Source of the DNA: Nocardiopsis flavescens
GTDB lineage: Bacteria; Actinomycetota; Actinomycetes; Streptosporangiales; Streptosporangiaceae
DNA: 64,000 nt
Assembly: GCF_900141985.1 (NCBI RefSeq)
Contig: NZ_FQZK01000001.1
Location: 596,003-660,002, forward strand
Reading direction: 5' to 3'
Positions 53,076 through 62,757 of the stretch are shown here, piece by piece. A program made the position numbers and the translations under genes. Below the pieces are notes generated by a model. It was not told where the DNA came from, did not search any database, and worked only from the letters and a program-made list of their open reading frames with translations. How positions within the stretch are numbered: position 1 is the stretch's first letter; every line of letters starts with the position of its first letter.

Positions 53076-54302
53076 ATGACCGGAACCTGGCTGGTCGGGG
53101 GCATCGTCGCGGACGGGTCGGGCGCCGACCCCGTCGCGGCCGACGTGTGCGTGCGGGACGGCGTGATCACCGCGATCGGTCGGGCGCCCTCGGGTGCGGC
53201 GGTCGTCGACCTCGGGGGCATGGTCCTGACCCCGGGACTGATCGACGCCCACGTCCATCTGGGCCTGTCCAGCCCGATCAGGGCGCAGTTCGGGTTCCGG
53301 ATCCCGGCCGCCGAGCTCGCCGCCGACATCTTCGCCGCCGCGGGCCAGGCCCTCGACGCGGGGTTCACCACGGTGCGCGACACCGGCGGCATCGACGGCG
53401 GGGTCGTCGGGGTCATCGCGAAGGGCAAGGTGCGCGGTCCGCGGGTGCTCTCGTGCGGCCCGGTGCAGTGCCAGACCGGGGGCCACGGCTACTACGGGGC
53501 CGCGTGGGAGCCGACGGAGCTGTGGGAGGCCCACCACGTGCCCGGGCTCTGCGCCCTGTCGCTGATGTCGGGCAACGCCGACGAGCTCCGGCGCAACGTG
53601 CGCGAGTCGTTCCGCCGCGGCGCGGGTTTCCTGAAGCTGTGCGTCACGGGCGGCGTCGTCGGGGGGCACGACCGCCTCGACGACACCCAGTTCACGCACG
53701 AGGAGATCGCCGTGGCGGTGCAGGAGGCGCGGGCGCGCGGCACCTACGTCACGGTGCACGCGCACAACAACGCGGGCATCCGCAACGCCGTACGGGCCGG
53801 CGTGCGCTGCGTGGAACACGGCACCGCCATCGACGAGCCTACGGCCCGGCTGATGCGGGAGCACGACGTGGCACTGGTCCCCACCTTCGCCGTGGTCGAG
53901 CAGCTCACGGACGCCGAGGGCATGGACCTGGACCCCCGGACGCGGAACCGCCTCCACGGAGTGCGCCGGCGCATGGAGGCGGCGCTGGAGGTCTCCCGCG
54001 CGGCGGGGCTCAGGATCGGCCTGGGCTCGGACCTCATCGGGCCGGACCAGCGGCGCCGGGGCCGGGAGCTGAGCCTGCGTGCCGCACTGGAATCGCCCAT
54101 GCGGGCGCTCGTGTCGGCCACCAGCGTGAACGCCGACATCCTCGGCCTGGGCGGGAGCGTCGGGATGATCCGCGTCGGGATGCGCGCCGACCTGGTCGCC
54201 TGGCGTCGGGACCCGCTCCACGACCCGGCGGTGTTCGCCGATCCGGACATGGCCGCCCTCGTCTTCAAGGACGGCCTCATGATGAAGGGAGAATCCCGAT
54301 GA
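53076..54302 (+). CDS. Amidohydrolase (imidazolonepropionase/prolidase-like)
   Basis: The 408-aa metal-dependent hydrolase has TPGLIDAHVHLGL (HxH at about residues 67-69), the carbamylated-Lys region GFLKLCVTGG, TVHAHNNAG and RCVEHGTAIDEP for further His ligands, and the Asp in GLGSDLIGPD. Fold and motifs match the amidohydrolase superfamily; members of this branch cleave amide or ester bonds in dipeptides or lactones. CAGGAGGGG precedes the ATG at 53076. The esterase gene overlaps its end by 4 bp. Expression should rise when the TetR ligand, perhaps the substrate, is present. Confidence 0.88.
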   Translation: MTGTWLVGGIVADGSGADPVAADVCVRDGVITAIGRAPSGAAVVDLGGMVLTPGLIDAHVHLGLSSPIRAQFGFRIPAAELAADIFAAAGQALDAGFTTVRDTGGIDGGVVGVIAKGKVRGPRVLSCGPVQCQTGGHGYYGAAWEPTELWEAHHVPGLCALSLMSGNADELRRNVRESFRRGAGFLKLCVTGGVVGGHDRLDDTQFTHEEIAVAVQEARARGTYVTVHAHNNAGIRNAVRAGVRCVEHGTAIDEPTARLMREHDVALVPTFAVVEQLTDAEGMDLDPRTRNRLHGVRRRMEAALEVSRAAGLRIGLGSDLIGPDQRRRGRELSLRAALESPMRALVSATSVNADILGLGGSVGMIRVGMRADLVAWRRDPLHDPAVFADPDMAALVFKDGLMMKGESR

Positions 54303-55168
54303 GCGGGATGCTGCACGGCTGTTTGCAGGACACGGAGTACCTGGAGGTGACCGCCCGGTCGGGGCACCGCTACGGCGTCTGGGTGACCACGCCCCCCGGC
54401 CACACGGACTCCGCGGACCCCCTGCCGCTGATCTACGTGCTGGACGGCAACTGGACGGTCGGCCTCACCGCGCCCCTCATCGTCACCCAGGCGGACCCGT
54501 TCCTGACGGTCGCCCCCTACATCCAGGTCACCGTCGGGTACACCGGCGAGGAGGCCCAGGCCTGGGCACAGGTCCGCAACCGCGACCTCGTGCCGCCGGG
54601 GGAACCCGCCGGCGACGACACGCTGGCCACCCTCGCGGCGGCCCGCGAGTCGGGCACGATGACCCAGGAGCAGATCGACGCCTACCTGGCGGAGCTGGGG
54701 CAGGCCCGCGCCGACGTCTTCCTCGACTTCCTGACCGACGAGCTCCACCCGCTGCTGCGGTCGAGGTGGCGTGTGGGCGAGTCCGGGCACGGCCTCTTCG
54801 GCTACTCCTACGGGGGACTCTTCGCCCTCTACGCGTGGCTGCGCGGGACCGGGCCCTTCGCGAGCGTCGGTGCGGGCAGCCCCGGTGTGGCCAGTGCGCA
54901 GAGCCAGGTCTTCGACCTCGTCGACGCCCTGCCGGAGCCCGGCGGGGACACGGCCGCCCCACTGCTGCACATCACGCTGAACGAGGCCGAGATCCTGGGA
55001 GGGATTCCGTTCTACCGCGGGATGTCGCGCAACGTCCTCGCGGCGGTGGAGCGGCTGCACGCACGGGGGCGGTCGGCGCAGGTGTCGCACGCGGTACTGC
55101 GGGAAACGCACGTCACGGGGTTGCAGGCGTCGTTCCTCAGCTACCTGAAGACGTGCCACACACGGTGA
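54299..55168 (+). CDS. Alpha/beta hydrolase, esterase D-like
   Basis: The 289-aa protein has LPLIYVLDGNWTVGL (oxyanion region, about residue 45) and the nucleophile Ser in FGYSYGGLFALYAW (about 163). The late His is in RETHVTGLQ. It resembles the IroE/esterase D branch that cleaves siderophore or carboxylic esters. No signal is visible. It overlaps the amidohydrolase (ATGA), so both act in one pathway, likely in successive cleavage of the inducer compound. GAAGGGAGAA is the ribosome-binding site. Confidence 0.86.
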   Translation: MSGMLHGCLQDTEYLEVTARSGHRYGVWVTTPPGHTDSADPLPLIYVLDGNWTVGLTAPLIVTQADPFLTVAPYIQVTVGYTGEEAQAWAQVRNRDLVPPGEPAGDDTLATLAAARESGTMTQEQIDAYLAELGQARADVFLDFLTDELHPLLRSRWRVGESGHGLFGYSYGGLFALYAWLRGTGPFASVGAGSPGVASAQSQVFDLVDALPEPGGDTAAPLLHITLNEAEILGGIPFYRGMSRNVLAAVERLHARGRSAQVSHAVLRETHVTGLQASFLSYLKTCHTR

Positions 55169-55646
55169 CCGGCCGTGAGCGTTCCGCGGCCCGCCCCCGA
55201 CCGCGGGCGGGGGCCCGGCGGCCGGTTCGGCCGGGCCGTGGCGGCGCACCCGCGGGGCCGGGGGTCCGGGGGGATCCGGCCTCCGGCCCCGCTGTGCGGT
55301 GGTCGGCGGGCGGTGCCGCGGAGCGGGGCAGGGTCCGCCGCGCCCCGGGGGCGGGCCGGCGGCGAGGGTGCGGCGCGCCGCGGGTGGACGAGGAGCCCCC
55401 GCCGGCGAGGAGTCGGGCCCCCGGGGCCCGACCGTCGATGCGGGCCCGGAGCGCGGCGACGCGCGGGTCTTGACCGCCTCCGCGGCGGGCGGGAGCCTGG
55501 ACGCGTGGATCCCCGACGCTCACGACGACGCCCCTGTGCCCTGCCCCCCGACCCCGGCTCGGGACCACCCGCGCCCGCGCCCGTGCCGGGGGAGGAGTCA
55601 CGGAAGGCCGCACCCGCGCCGGCCCCGGGGCGGGGGATCCGCGCCC
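55169..55646. other. Intergenic, no gene recognised
   Basis: A GC-rich stretch that is open in several frames by composition. No domain, palindrome or RNA was recognised here. Confidence 0.5.
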
Positions 55647-56960
55647 GTGGATGACCGCGAGGCCGGTTCCCCCGGCGGCGGGCCCCGCTCTCCGGAGACG
55701 CCGGGCCCGGATCGGCGCGGTCTCGCCGGCTACGCGAGCGTGTTGCGCACGCCGGGCCTGACCGTCTGGCTCCTCGTCCTGGTCCTACAGCGTGTGCCCG
55801 TGGCCATGGCACCCCTCGCCCTGGTCTACCTGGGGTACGCGGTGACCGGATCCTTCCTCGTCGGCGGGCTCCTGGTGAGCGCGCACGCCCTGGCCGAGGC
55901 GGCGGCGGCCGGGTGGATGGGGCGCAGGTTCGACCGGCGGCCGGCCCGGCGGGAGACGGCGCTCGTGCTGGGGGCCGAGGGCGTGTTCTTCCTGCTCCTG
56001 TTCGCCTTCGCCCACCACCTCTCCCTGCCCCTGATGATCCTGCTGGCCGTCCTGGGCGGCGCGGTGTCCGCCGGGACCTACGGCGGGCTGCGCAGTCTCC
56101 TGCAGCACATGGTCCCCGGGCACTCCCGACCGGCGGCCCTGGGGCTGGAGGAGACGGCGAGCGCAACGGTCTGGGCGGCCTCCCCCGCGCTGGCGGGCGT
56201 GCTCATCGCCGTGGGGTCGGGCACCTGGCCGGTCGGCGCGATGGCGCTGGCCTCGTTCCTGGGAGGCCTCACCGCCCTGGCCCTGCCGCACCGCTCCCCC
56301 CTCCCGGCCCCCGACCGGGCCGGGGCGGGGCGGAGGAGGCGCAGCGGCGGCCTCCTGCGGCTGTTCTGGCCCTCGCTGGCCCAGGACGGCGCCGCGGTGT
56401 TCACCCTGGGGGCCGCCGCGGTCTGCCTGCCGGCCCTGCTCATGGACACGGGGACCGGCGCGGCGCTCCCCGGCCTCATCCTGGGCGCGGCGTCGGCCGC
56501 CGGGGTGGTCGGCGGTCTCGCCTACGGCTCACGGCGGTGGCCCCGCCAGCGCGCCCACGCCACCGGGCTGCTCCTGCTCTACTGCACCCTGGTGGGCGGT
56601 GTGGGCGGCGTGGGCCTCCTGAACGAGGCGTACCTGGCGGGTGCGCTCTTCATCGCCGCGGGGGTCGTCCAGGTCCCGGCCCTCATGTCGCGCGCGCTCG
56701 TGGTCCAGGGGCAGGTGCCCCGGCGGGACTGGGGCTTCGCCTTCTCGGCGCTGTACGCCGCCAAGGGCATCGGCCACGGGGCCGCGGGGCTGACCGCGGG
56801 AGCCGCGATCGCCGCCGTCGGACCGGCCTGGGCGGTCATCGCGTGCGCGGCGGTCGCGCTCGCCGTGGCGCTCTCCGCCGGGATCTCCGACCTGCTGCGG
56901 AACCGCAGGACGGCGGGCTCGGACACACCTCCCGGCCCCGGCGGGAGCCGGGACCTTTAG
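55647..56960 (+). CDS. MFS transporter
   Basis: The 437-aa protein has about 11-12 membrane helices, starting at TVWLLVLVLQRVPVAMAPLA (about residue 35). AAAAGWMGRRFDRRPARRET carries the loop 2-3 motif in relaxed form. The GTG at 55647 is the likely start, but its ribosome-binding site is weak, and an earlier start is possible. The substrate is unknown. No regulator is adjacent. Confidence 0.8.
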   Translation: MDDREAGSPGGGPRSPETPGPDRRGLAGYASVLRTPGLTVWLLVLVLQRVPVAMAPLALVYLGYAVTGSFLVGGLLVSAHALAEAAAAGWMGRRFDRRPARRETALVLGAEGVFFLLLFAFAHHLSLPLMILLAVLGGAVSAGTYGGLRSLLQHMVPGHSRPAALGLEETASATVWAASPALAGVLIAVGSGTWPVGAMALASFLGGLTALALPHRSPLPAPDRAGAGRRRRSGGLLRLFWPSLAQDGAAVFTLGAAAVCLPALLMDTGTGAALPGLILGAASAAGVVGGLAYGSRRWPRQRAHATGLLLLYCTLVGGVGGVGLLNEAYLAGALFIAAGVVQVPALMSRALVVQGQVPRRDWGFAFSALYAAKGIGHGAAGLTAGAAIAAVGPAWAVIACAAVALAVALSAGISDLLRNRRTAGSDTPPGPGGSRDL

Positions 56961-57169
56961 GGGCCGCCTCCTTCGGCGGGACCGCGGGGCCGGGCCGCGC
57001 CGGGGAGAACCCGCCTCCTTTCGCCCCTGGGCGGGTACCGAGGCGGCCCCTGGGACGGAGGACGGAGCCCTCCCGTCCCAGGGGGATCACCGGGGCCCGC
57101 ACCGGACGCGCGCCCGTGACCGGTCCCCTCCGCCTTCGTGCGCGCGGGCGGCCTCCCGACTCGGCACCC

Positions 57170-58633
57170 TCAGGTGACCGGGCTCCAGGCGCGGGCGCCC
57201 AGGGCCAGGGTGCCGCCCTCCGCCACGAGGGTCTCCCCCTCGTCCCCGTTCCTGTCGATCCCCGCGCGACCGGCCCCCGAGAACGCCTCGGCCCGTACCC
57301 GGAGCCGGACGGGTTCGGCCGCTTGGAGCACCTCCATCCGCCACGGAGCGTTCTCGTCCGGACCGGGCACGGCCAGGTGGGCCACGGCCGAGGCCGCTCG
57401 GCGCCGCCCCGCGACGGCGTGCCCGGCCGTGTAGGAGACCATGCGCGGTTCGGCCCGCCCCGGACCGTCCGTGAGCCGGCGGGCGGGCACGGGCGGGACG
57501 GCCCCCTCCTCGGCCGGCTCCCCGCGGACACCGCGGGCCGACTCCCGGGCGTTGGGAACGCTCTGGAGCAGCAGTTTCCAGTTCGAGGCCGGCTCGGTCC
57601 CCCCGCGCCGGAACCAGGTGGCGACCAGGGAGCGGAAGGCCGCTTCGCGTTCCCGTCCGGGGAGCGCGCCCGCCGCCAGGATGTCCCCTCCGGCGCCCTC
57701 CAGGGCGCGGCAGTACGCCTGAAGCGGGACCCGGGCGACCTCCGGGGGGTGGCGGACCGAGCGGATCAGCAGCATGGCCCAGCGCACGAAGTCCGCCGCA
57801 CCCCGGATGGAGCCGTCCAGCTCACCCTCCTCGGGCGCCCCGGGGGGCCGGGCGCCCTCCCGAGGGGCCGGGGGCGGGACCAGGGCGTCGGCCCGGCGGC
57901 CGGCGCCCGACAGGTGCCAAGTGCCGTCTCGCAGGCCGAGCGACGCGCTCCGCGCCCGCAGGACCCCGTGCGTTCCCAGGCCGATCGCGATCCCGTCCGG
58001 GGTGGATTCCAGGCGCACCCCGGGCGCCGCGGCGGTGTCGACGTCGGCCTCGGTCACGTCCTCCAGGTACACGTGCAGCTCGGGAGGCGTTCGGGGGGCG
58101 TCGTCCCCGGTGCGGTAGGAGCGCACGAGGTCCACGGCGAGGAAGCCGCAGAGCCGGGTACCGGCGCGTTCGAGGTGCACCTGGCGGACGGTGCCCTCCT
58201 CCAGGGCGTAGTCGGCGGCCAGCTCGGACAGTGTTCCGGGCGTCCAGCGCGAGTACGCCGGGCGGACCACCCCGCGGTAGTCGCGAAAGGGCGTGTCGGA
58301 GCGGTCGGGCACCGGTCGGATCAGCGTGTCGATCCGGTGCCCGTCGACCGCGCCCTGTTCGACCATCCAGTCCCAGCGCCCGGGCCGCAGGCGCTGCATC
58401 CACTCCAGGGCCGCCAGGGCGCGGCGCTCCCGCGTACCGCCGGCCCCGCCCGTCGCGGCCCGGAACAGGGGGAGGGTGGTGTCGTCCCACATGTCGGCGA
58501 CGGCCCGGACGGTCTCGCGGTCGAACGTGCGCGCGTCGCGGGCGGCCTCGGCGATCAGCAGGACCGAGCGGTCGAGCAGGGCGCCCAGCGCGGCGAGGGC
58601 GGGGCCGGGCGGCTCGGGGGTTCGGGGGCTCAT
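57170..58633 (-). CDS. Uncharacterised 487-aa protein
   Basis: The protein begins MSPRTPEPPGPALAALGALL. It has no signal peptide or membrane segment, and I recognise no family. A predicted helical N-terminal part (about residues 1-110) is followed by a beta-rich core with ELHVYLEDVTEADVDTAAAP. A Pro/Arg-rich segment (PPPAPREGARPPGAPEEGEL) precedes a C-terminal part (LQAYCRALEGAGGDILAAGA). It stands alone and converges with the MFS gene. Coding is supported by a consistent frame and high third-position GC. Confidence 0.6.
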   Translation of the reverse strand: MSPRTPEPPGPALAALGALLDRSVLLIAEAARDARTFDRETVRAVADMWDDTTLPLFRAATGGAGGTRERRALAALEWMQRLRPGRWDWMVEQGAVDGHRIDTLIRPVPDRSDTPFRDYRGVVRPAYSRWTPGTLSELAADYALEEGTVRQVHLERAGTRLCGFLAVDLVRSYRTGDDAPRTPPELHVYLEDVTEADVDTAAAPGVRLESTPDGIAIGLGTHGVLRARSASLGLRDGTWHLSGAGRRADALVPPPAPREGARPPGAPEEGELDGSIRGAADFVRWAMLLIRSVRHPPEVARVPLQAYCRALEGAGGDILAAGALPGREREAAFRSLVATWFRRGGTEPASNWKLLLQSVPNARESARGVRGEPAEEGAVPPVPARRLTDGPGRAEPRMVSYTAGHAVAGRRRAASAVAHLAVPGPDENAPWRMEVLQAAEPVRLRVRAEAFSGAGRAGIDRNGDEGETLVAEGGTLALGARAWSPVT

Positions 58634-58988
58634 ACCCGAGAACTCTGGCACAGGACCGCGGGCGGGCTCGCGGTTCCACGCCTGCGGGGGTGCGGGTGCC
58701 GCGGCTCCGCGCGGTGGATCGCCGGTTCCGCCACCGCCACGGCAGTGCGCCCGTCGGCGGTGGCGGACGGGCCGTCTCCGTGCGGGCCGGGTCCGGGCCC
58801 CGGCCGACGCGGTCCCGGCGCAGGACGGCTCGGGGAGACCCGGTCCCCGCACCGCCGCCTCCGCGGAGGCGGGCCCCGGCGACGATCCCGGGCGGAGCCG
58901 ATCGGACACCTGGTGCGGCGGGCCGCGTGTGATGCTCCTGGGGGGACATGCGTTCTCGGACCCTCGCACCGCACCGGGAGGCGGACGG
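58634..58988. other. Intergenic, no gene recognised
   Basis: A divergent spacer between the unknown protein and the small lipoprotein. Apart from the ribosome-binding site GGGAGGCGG near 58977 nothing was recognised. Confidence 0.5.
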
Positions 58989-59372
58989 ATGAGAAAACGC
59001 TTCACGAGGGGGGCGGCGGTGCTCGCGGCCTGCTCGGTCCTGGTCTGCACCTCCTGCCAGTCCTACAACGAGTACTTCGTCGTGGAGAACGGGCTGGACG
59101 TCCCGGCCATCGTCCAGCGATCCGACTCCCCCGAGGCCTTCGCCCCCGGACCGGGGGGTTTCGACTGGGGTGTGCAGCCGGGCGAAGCATGGTTCCAGGG
59201 CCTCCTCGAATCCGAGAGGCGCCCCTGGTACCGGCGCGTGTGGCCGTTCCGGGAGTGGGCTCCCCGAGTGTGCAGGGACGATATCTATCTCCACGTCCAC
59301 TCCGAGGACGGACGCACCTGGACCCGGGAGCCGCCCCTGTGCTCGGGCGAGGTCTGGCTCATCGACGGCTGA
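58989..59372 (+). CDS. Small predicted lipoprotein
   Basis: The 127-aa protein has a positively charged start (MRKRFTRGA) and a lipobox-like LVCTSCQSY (Cys near residue 23). The mature part holds VVENGLDVPAIVQRSDSPEA, several Trp residues and two Cys near the end (VCRDDIYLHV, PPLCSGEVWLIDG). It resembles exported proteins with an immunoglobulin-like or beta-sandwich fold. The function is unknown. Confidence 0.65.
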   Translation: MRKRFTRGAAVLAACSVLVCTSCQSYNEYFVVENGLDVPAIVQRSDSPEAFAPGPGGFDWGVQPGEAWFQGLLESERRPWYRRVWPFREWAPRVCRDDIYLHVHSEDGRTWTREPPLCSGEVWLIDG

Positions 59373-59410
59373 GCGGCACCGGCATCCGGGCACGGGCTCG
59401 GTCGGTCGGT

Positions 59411-59431
59411 CGCCGAGGGTCCCTCTCGGCG
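59411..59431 (+). terminator. Weak terminator after the lipoprotein
   Basis: CGCCGAG (59411-59417) and CTCGGCG (59425-59431) form a 7-bp stem with 7 nt between. Confidence 0.4.
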
Positions 59432-59659
59432 GAACGGCCCTGGGGGGAGAACCACCGGACTCCAGCCGGATTGTTTTCGGGCTGGTGTCGAACGTGTGCT
59501 CGTGCGGACCAAGTGCAGGTCAGAAGGTTGAAACGGTCAACGGAGACGACGTGGCGCTGGTCACGAAAGGCGCATTCGGTGGGGCCGGAATGCATGGATG
59601 GTCTCAGATCGGACAAGAAGAACCCCACAGACGCGAACGAATGCGAGGGGGAGTTCACG

Positions 59660-59848
59660 ATGACCGAGGACAACAAGGCCCGCAACAAGTTCGACGAGGC
59701 CAAGGGCAAGGCCAAGGAGGGGCTCGGCAAGGCCACCGGCAACGAGCAGTGGCAGGCCGAGGGCAAGATCGAGCAGAACACGTCCAAGCTCAAGCAGGCC
59801 GGTGAGAAGGTCAAGGACGCCTTCACCTCCGACGACAAGCGCCCCTGA
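59660..59848 (+). CDS. CsbD-family stress protein
   Basis: The 62-aa protein begins MTEDNKARNKFDEAKGKAKE and is Lys/Glu-rich. The family signature is the pair of KGKAKEGLGKATGNEQWQAE and KVKDAF repeats. CsbD-like proteins are small, soluble and induced by general stress (SigB in Bacillus). GAGGGGGAG precedes the ATG at 59660. Lower GC than its neighbours reflects its Lys-rich composition. A 12-bp hairpin follows about 90 nt later. Confidence 0.92.
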   Translation: MTEDNKARNKFDEAKGKAKEGLGKATGNEQWQAEGKIEQNTSKLKQAGEKVKDAFTSDDKRP

Positions 59849-59940
59849 CCCCACACCCGCAAGGCGTGCGCGCCCCGTGGTTCCGGACGACGTACTCTCC
59901 GGGGCCGCGGGGCGCCGCCGTGTTCCGGGGGGTGGGGTCA

Positions 59941-59975
59941 GGTGCCGCACGGCGCCGTTCGGTCCGTGCGGCACC
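59941..59975 (+). terminator. Hairpin after csbD-like gene
   Basis: GGTGCCGCACGG (59941-59952) and CCGTGCGGCACC (59964-59975) form a perfect 12-bp stem around 11 nt. It could also be the first stem of a larger leader RNA. Confidence 0.6.
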
Positions 59976-60457
59976 CGGGGTTCCGGCCCGGGGAAAGGAC
60001 CGGGGAGGTGCGCGGATGCGCGCACCCATCCTGTACCCGTCACCGGCCGGCTAAACGGATCACCCCGCGCACGGCTACGTCCGAGCCCCGCACGGGCCCG
60101 TCGGCCGTGTCCCGGTGGTCTCCGCCGCCCCCCGTTCCCGGGAGCCCGCGCGCCACGGCCCCGGGCCGTGAGGAGGCCGCGGTGGCCGGGGCCGGGTGCG
60201 GTGTGCGACGGCGGTGCGCATCAGGGGACGTCAGGGGCGAACGGCGCCGAAGTGATGACTGCGCGTCGACCGGGCGGCCCCGCTCCGTCACCGCTAGGGT
60301 GTGCACCGGGTCTCCGGGCTTTCAGGTTCTTCTCGGTCGATGAACCCTTTGTCGGAGGCCTCCCCCATATCCGGACTCGACAACTCCGAACAACACCCGG
60401 CCGGGGCGGGAGAGACATCCGGCTTCGACGCAGGCCCCGGTCAGAGGAGCCGCCCAC
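59976..60457. other. Gene-free leader region before the BCCT transporter
   Basis: A second small hairpin (GTGCGCG/CGCGCAC near 60008-60024) and the segment ACCCGTCACCGGCCGGCTAA follow. The latter resembles part of a ydaO-type RNA but lacks its expected spacing. GAGGAGCCG precedes the transporter start. Otherwise nothing was recognised. Confidence 0.4.
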
Positions 60458-62278
60458 ATGCTGAACCGTTTGCACGACGTCCTGCGGTTGCGGACATCGC
60501 CGCCGATCTTCTTCGGCTCGGCCGGGGTGATCATCGCGTTCGTGCTCGTCACCATCGTCTTCACCGACCCGCTGGACGCCGCCGTCACCGTGGCCTCGGA
60601 CTGGCTGTACACCAACCTGGGCTGGTTCTACATCCTCGGCCTCACGCTGTTCCTGGTCTTCCTGATCTGCATCGCCCTGGGCAGGTTCGGGCGGGTGAGG
60701 CTGGGCCCGGACGGCGAGGCCCCCGAGCACTCCGGTCCGGCCTGGTTCGCCATGCTGTTCGCCGCGGGCATCGGCAGCATCCTGATGTTCTGGGGCGTGG
60801 CCGAGCCCATCAGCCACTTCGGCGACCCGCCGCGGGGACCCTCCCTGGGCGTGGAACCGGAGAGCACCGGCGCCGCCGCGGACGCGATGAACTTCACCTT
60901 CTACCACTTCACCCTGCACACCTGGGCGATCTTCACCCTGCCGGCGCTGTGCTTCGCCTACTTCATCCACAAGCGGAACCTGCCCCCGCGGGTCAGCTCG
61001 ATCTTCCAGCCGATCCTGGGCGAGCGGATCCACGGGCCGATCGGCAGGTTCATCGACATCGTCTCCATCGTCGGCACGGTGTTCGGCGTCGCGGTCTCCC
61101 TCGGCCTGGGCGCCCTACAGATCAACAGCGGGATCAACCGCGTCCTGGGCATCCCGGAGAGCGCCGTCTGGCAGCTGGTGATCATCGGCGTCGTGGGCGG
61201 GGTCGCGATGATCTCCGTCGCGCTGGGGCTGGACCGGGGCATCAAGGTGCTGTCCAACGTGAACATCTGGATGGCCGTGGCGATGCTGGTCTTCATCCTG
61301 CTCACGGGCTCCACCCTGTTCGTGCTCCGGGGCACGCTGGAGGCGCTCGGCAGCTACCTGATGAACCTGCCGGAGCTGGCCCTGTGGAACGACGCGTTCG
61401 CGGACAGCGGCTGGCAGGCCGACTGGACGGTGTTCTACTGGGCCTGGACGATCAGCTGGTCGCCGTTCGTGGGGATCTTCATCTCCCGCATCTCCAAGGG
61501 CCGCACCATCCGCGAGTTCGTGTTCGGGGTGCTCCTCGTCCCGGCCGGCTTCTCCGTGCTGTGGTTCGGCGTCTTCGGGCTCTCCGCCTTCGACATCGAG
61601 CTCAACCGCGGGGGCGGGCTGGTCGAGAGCGTGGTGGAGCAGGAGGACATACCCGGGGCGCTGTTCGCGTTCCTGGAGTACTACCCCGCCAGCACGTTCG
61701 TCTCGGTGATCGCCATCGTCCTGGTGGTGGTCTTCTTCATCACCTCGGTGGACTCCGCGGCGCTGGTGACCGACACGATGGCCAACGGGCACGAGGACTT
61801 CAACCCGCTGGGGCAGCGGATCTTCTGGGCCGTGGCGATCGCCGTGGTGACCGCGACCCTGCTGGTGTTCTCCGGGTCCGGGGGGCTGGAGGCGCTGGAG
61901 AAGATCATCGTCCTGGTCGGCCTGCCGTTCTTCGTGATGGGGTACTTCCAGATGTACGCCGTGTACCGGGCCCTGCGGGAGGACGCCGGGGAGCTGCCGC
62001 CGATGCGGACGCGCACGTGGAAGAAGGTCCTGCCCCCGGAGGAGTACGAGCGCCGCCAGGACGAGGACGAGCACGACACCTCGGAGGTCGTCGTCGAGCC
62101 CGAGGCCGTGGACGAACCCCCCGTGCTGCGCGACCCCTACGTCGACCGCGAGCGGGTGACCGGGCCGCCCGGCACGCTGTCGGCGCGGACGGGTTCGGCC
62201 AAGCGCTCCGGCCGGCGGTCCAAGGGGTCGGACCCCTCGCCGCGGCCCGAGCCGCGGGACCGGGAGGACACCGAGTAG
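60458..62278 (+). CDS. BCCT-family betaine/choline/carnitine transporter
   Basis: The 606-aa membrane protein has 12 predicted helices. Family features are LFAAGIGSILMFWGVAEPIS (helix 3 Trp/Gly motif), FYHFTLHTWAIFTLPAL and YWAWTISWSPFVGIFISRIS (the BCCT signature, about residues 330-350). The long charged C-terminal tail (about residues 525-606, Glu/Arg/Pro-rich) resembles the osmosensing tails of BetP-type carriers. It probably imports glycine betaine with Na+ under osmotic stress. GAGGAGCCGCCC precedes the ATG. Confidence 0.94.
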   Translation: MLNRLHDVLRLRTSPPIFFGSAGVIIAFVLVTIVFTDPLDAAVTVASDWLYTNLGWFYILGLTLFLVFLICIALGRFGRVRLGPDGEAPEHSGPAWFAMLFAAGIGSILMFWGVAEPISHFGDPPRGPSLGVEPESTGAAADAMNFTFYHFTLHTWAIFTLPALCFAYFIHKRNLPPRVSSIFQPILGERIHGPIGRFIDIVSIVGTVFGVAVSLGLGALQINSGINRVLGIPESAVWQLVIIGVVGGVAMISVALGLDRGIKVLSNVNIWMAVAMLVFILLTGSTLFVLRGTLEALGSYLMNLPELALWNDAFADSGWQADWTVFYWAWTISWSPFVGIFISRISKGRTIREFVFGVLLVPAGFSVLWFGVFGLSAFDIELNRGGGLVESVVEQEDIPGALFAFLEYYPASTFVSVIAIVLVVVFFITSVDSAALVTDTMANGHEDFNPLGQRIFWAVAIAVVTATLLVFSGSGGLEALEKIIVLVGLPFFVMGYFQMYAVYRALREDAGELPPMRTRTWKKVLPPEEYERRQDEDEHDTSEVVVEPEAVDEPPVLRDPYVDRERVTGPPGTLSARTGSAKRSGRRSKGSDPSPRPEPRDREDTE

Positions 62279-62757
62279 GGGACGGGCCGCGGGCCCACGC
62301 GCCCGCACGCGCCCGCCCGGAGGTGGACGCGTGCGGGCGGTTCCGGCGACGGCGGCCACCGCCCGCTCGCGACCGGCGCGCGGGCGGCGTCCCCGGGCCC
62401 GGTCCTCCTTCGGGGAGCGGCGGCTCAGGGACGTACGCGTCATCGGCTTCCGGTCGGGGGCGCGGACGTGGGAGCTTGCCGTGGTCACCATCGACGTCCC
62501 GGTGGTCACCGCCGCCCTGCGGGAGGCCGAGTCCTGGTCCGGGCCCACCCCTCCGGAGTAGTTCCGGCCCGGGCCCTGCCGGAGCCCTCCTGCCCTGGAG
62601 GCCCGTCCCGGCGTGCGAGGCACCGTGCGGCGACGCCCGGCGCCCGAGACGGGCCCCCGGGGCTCCGGCCGAGGGCCGGGTGCTCCGGTCGGGGCCTGGC
62701 GGGGCCTGGCCGCGGGCACGGGTGCACCGGGGCCCGGGGAGGCGGCGGCCCGGCAGG
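62279..62757. other. Intergenic, no firm gene
   Basis: A possible 76-aa frame at 62331-62561 (ending RTWELAVVTIDVPVVTAALR) looks partly protein-like but has no ribosome-binding site or known domain, so it is not called. The remainder is GC-rich with no recognised element. Confidence 0.45.

Noticed and set aside
55913..59848. A very long plus-strand frame ending in the CsbD-like protein
   Set aside because: It runs antisense to the 487-aa gene and through non-coding DNA; only the last 62 codons are supported.
59976..60100. ydaO/yuaA c-di-AMP riboswitch
   Set aside because: A few short matches (for example CCCGTCA and GGCTAA) are interrupted and lack the conserved GGGTGAATC block; kept only as a low-interest finding.
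62331..62561. A 76-aa small gene
   Set aside because: Part of it looks protein-like, but there is no start signal or homologue I recognise.
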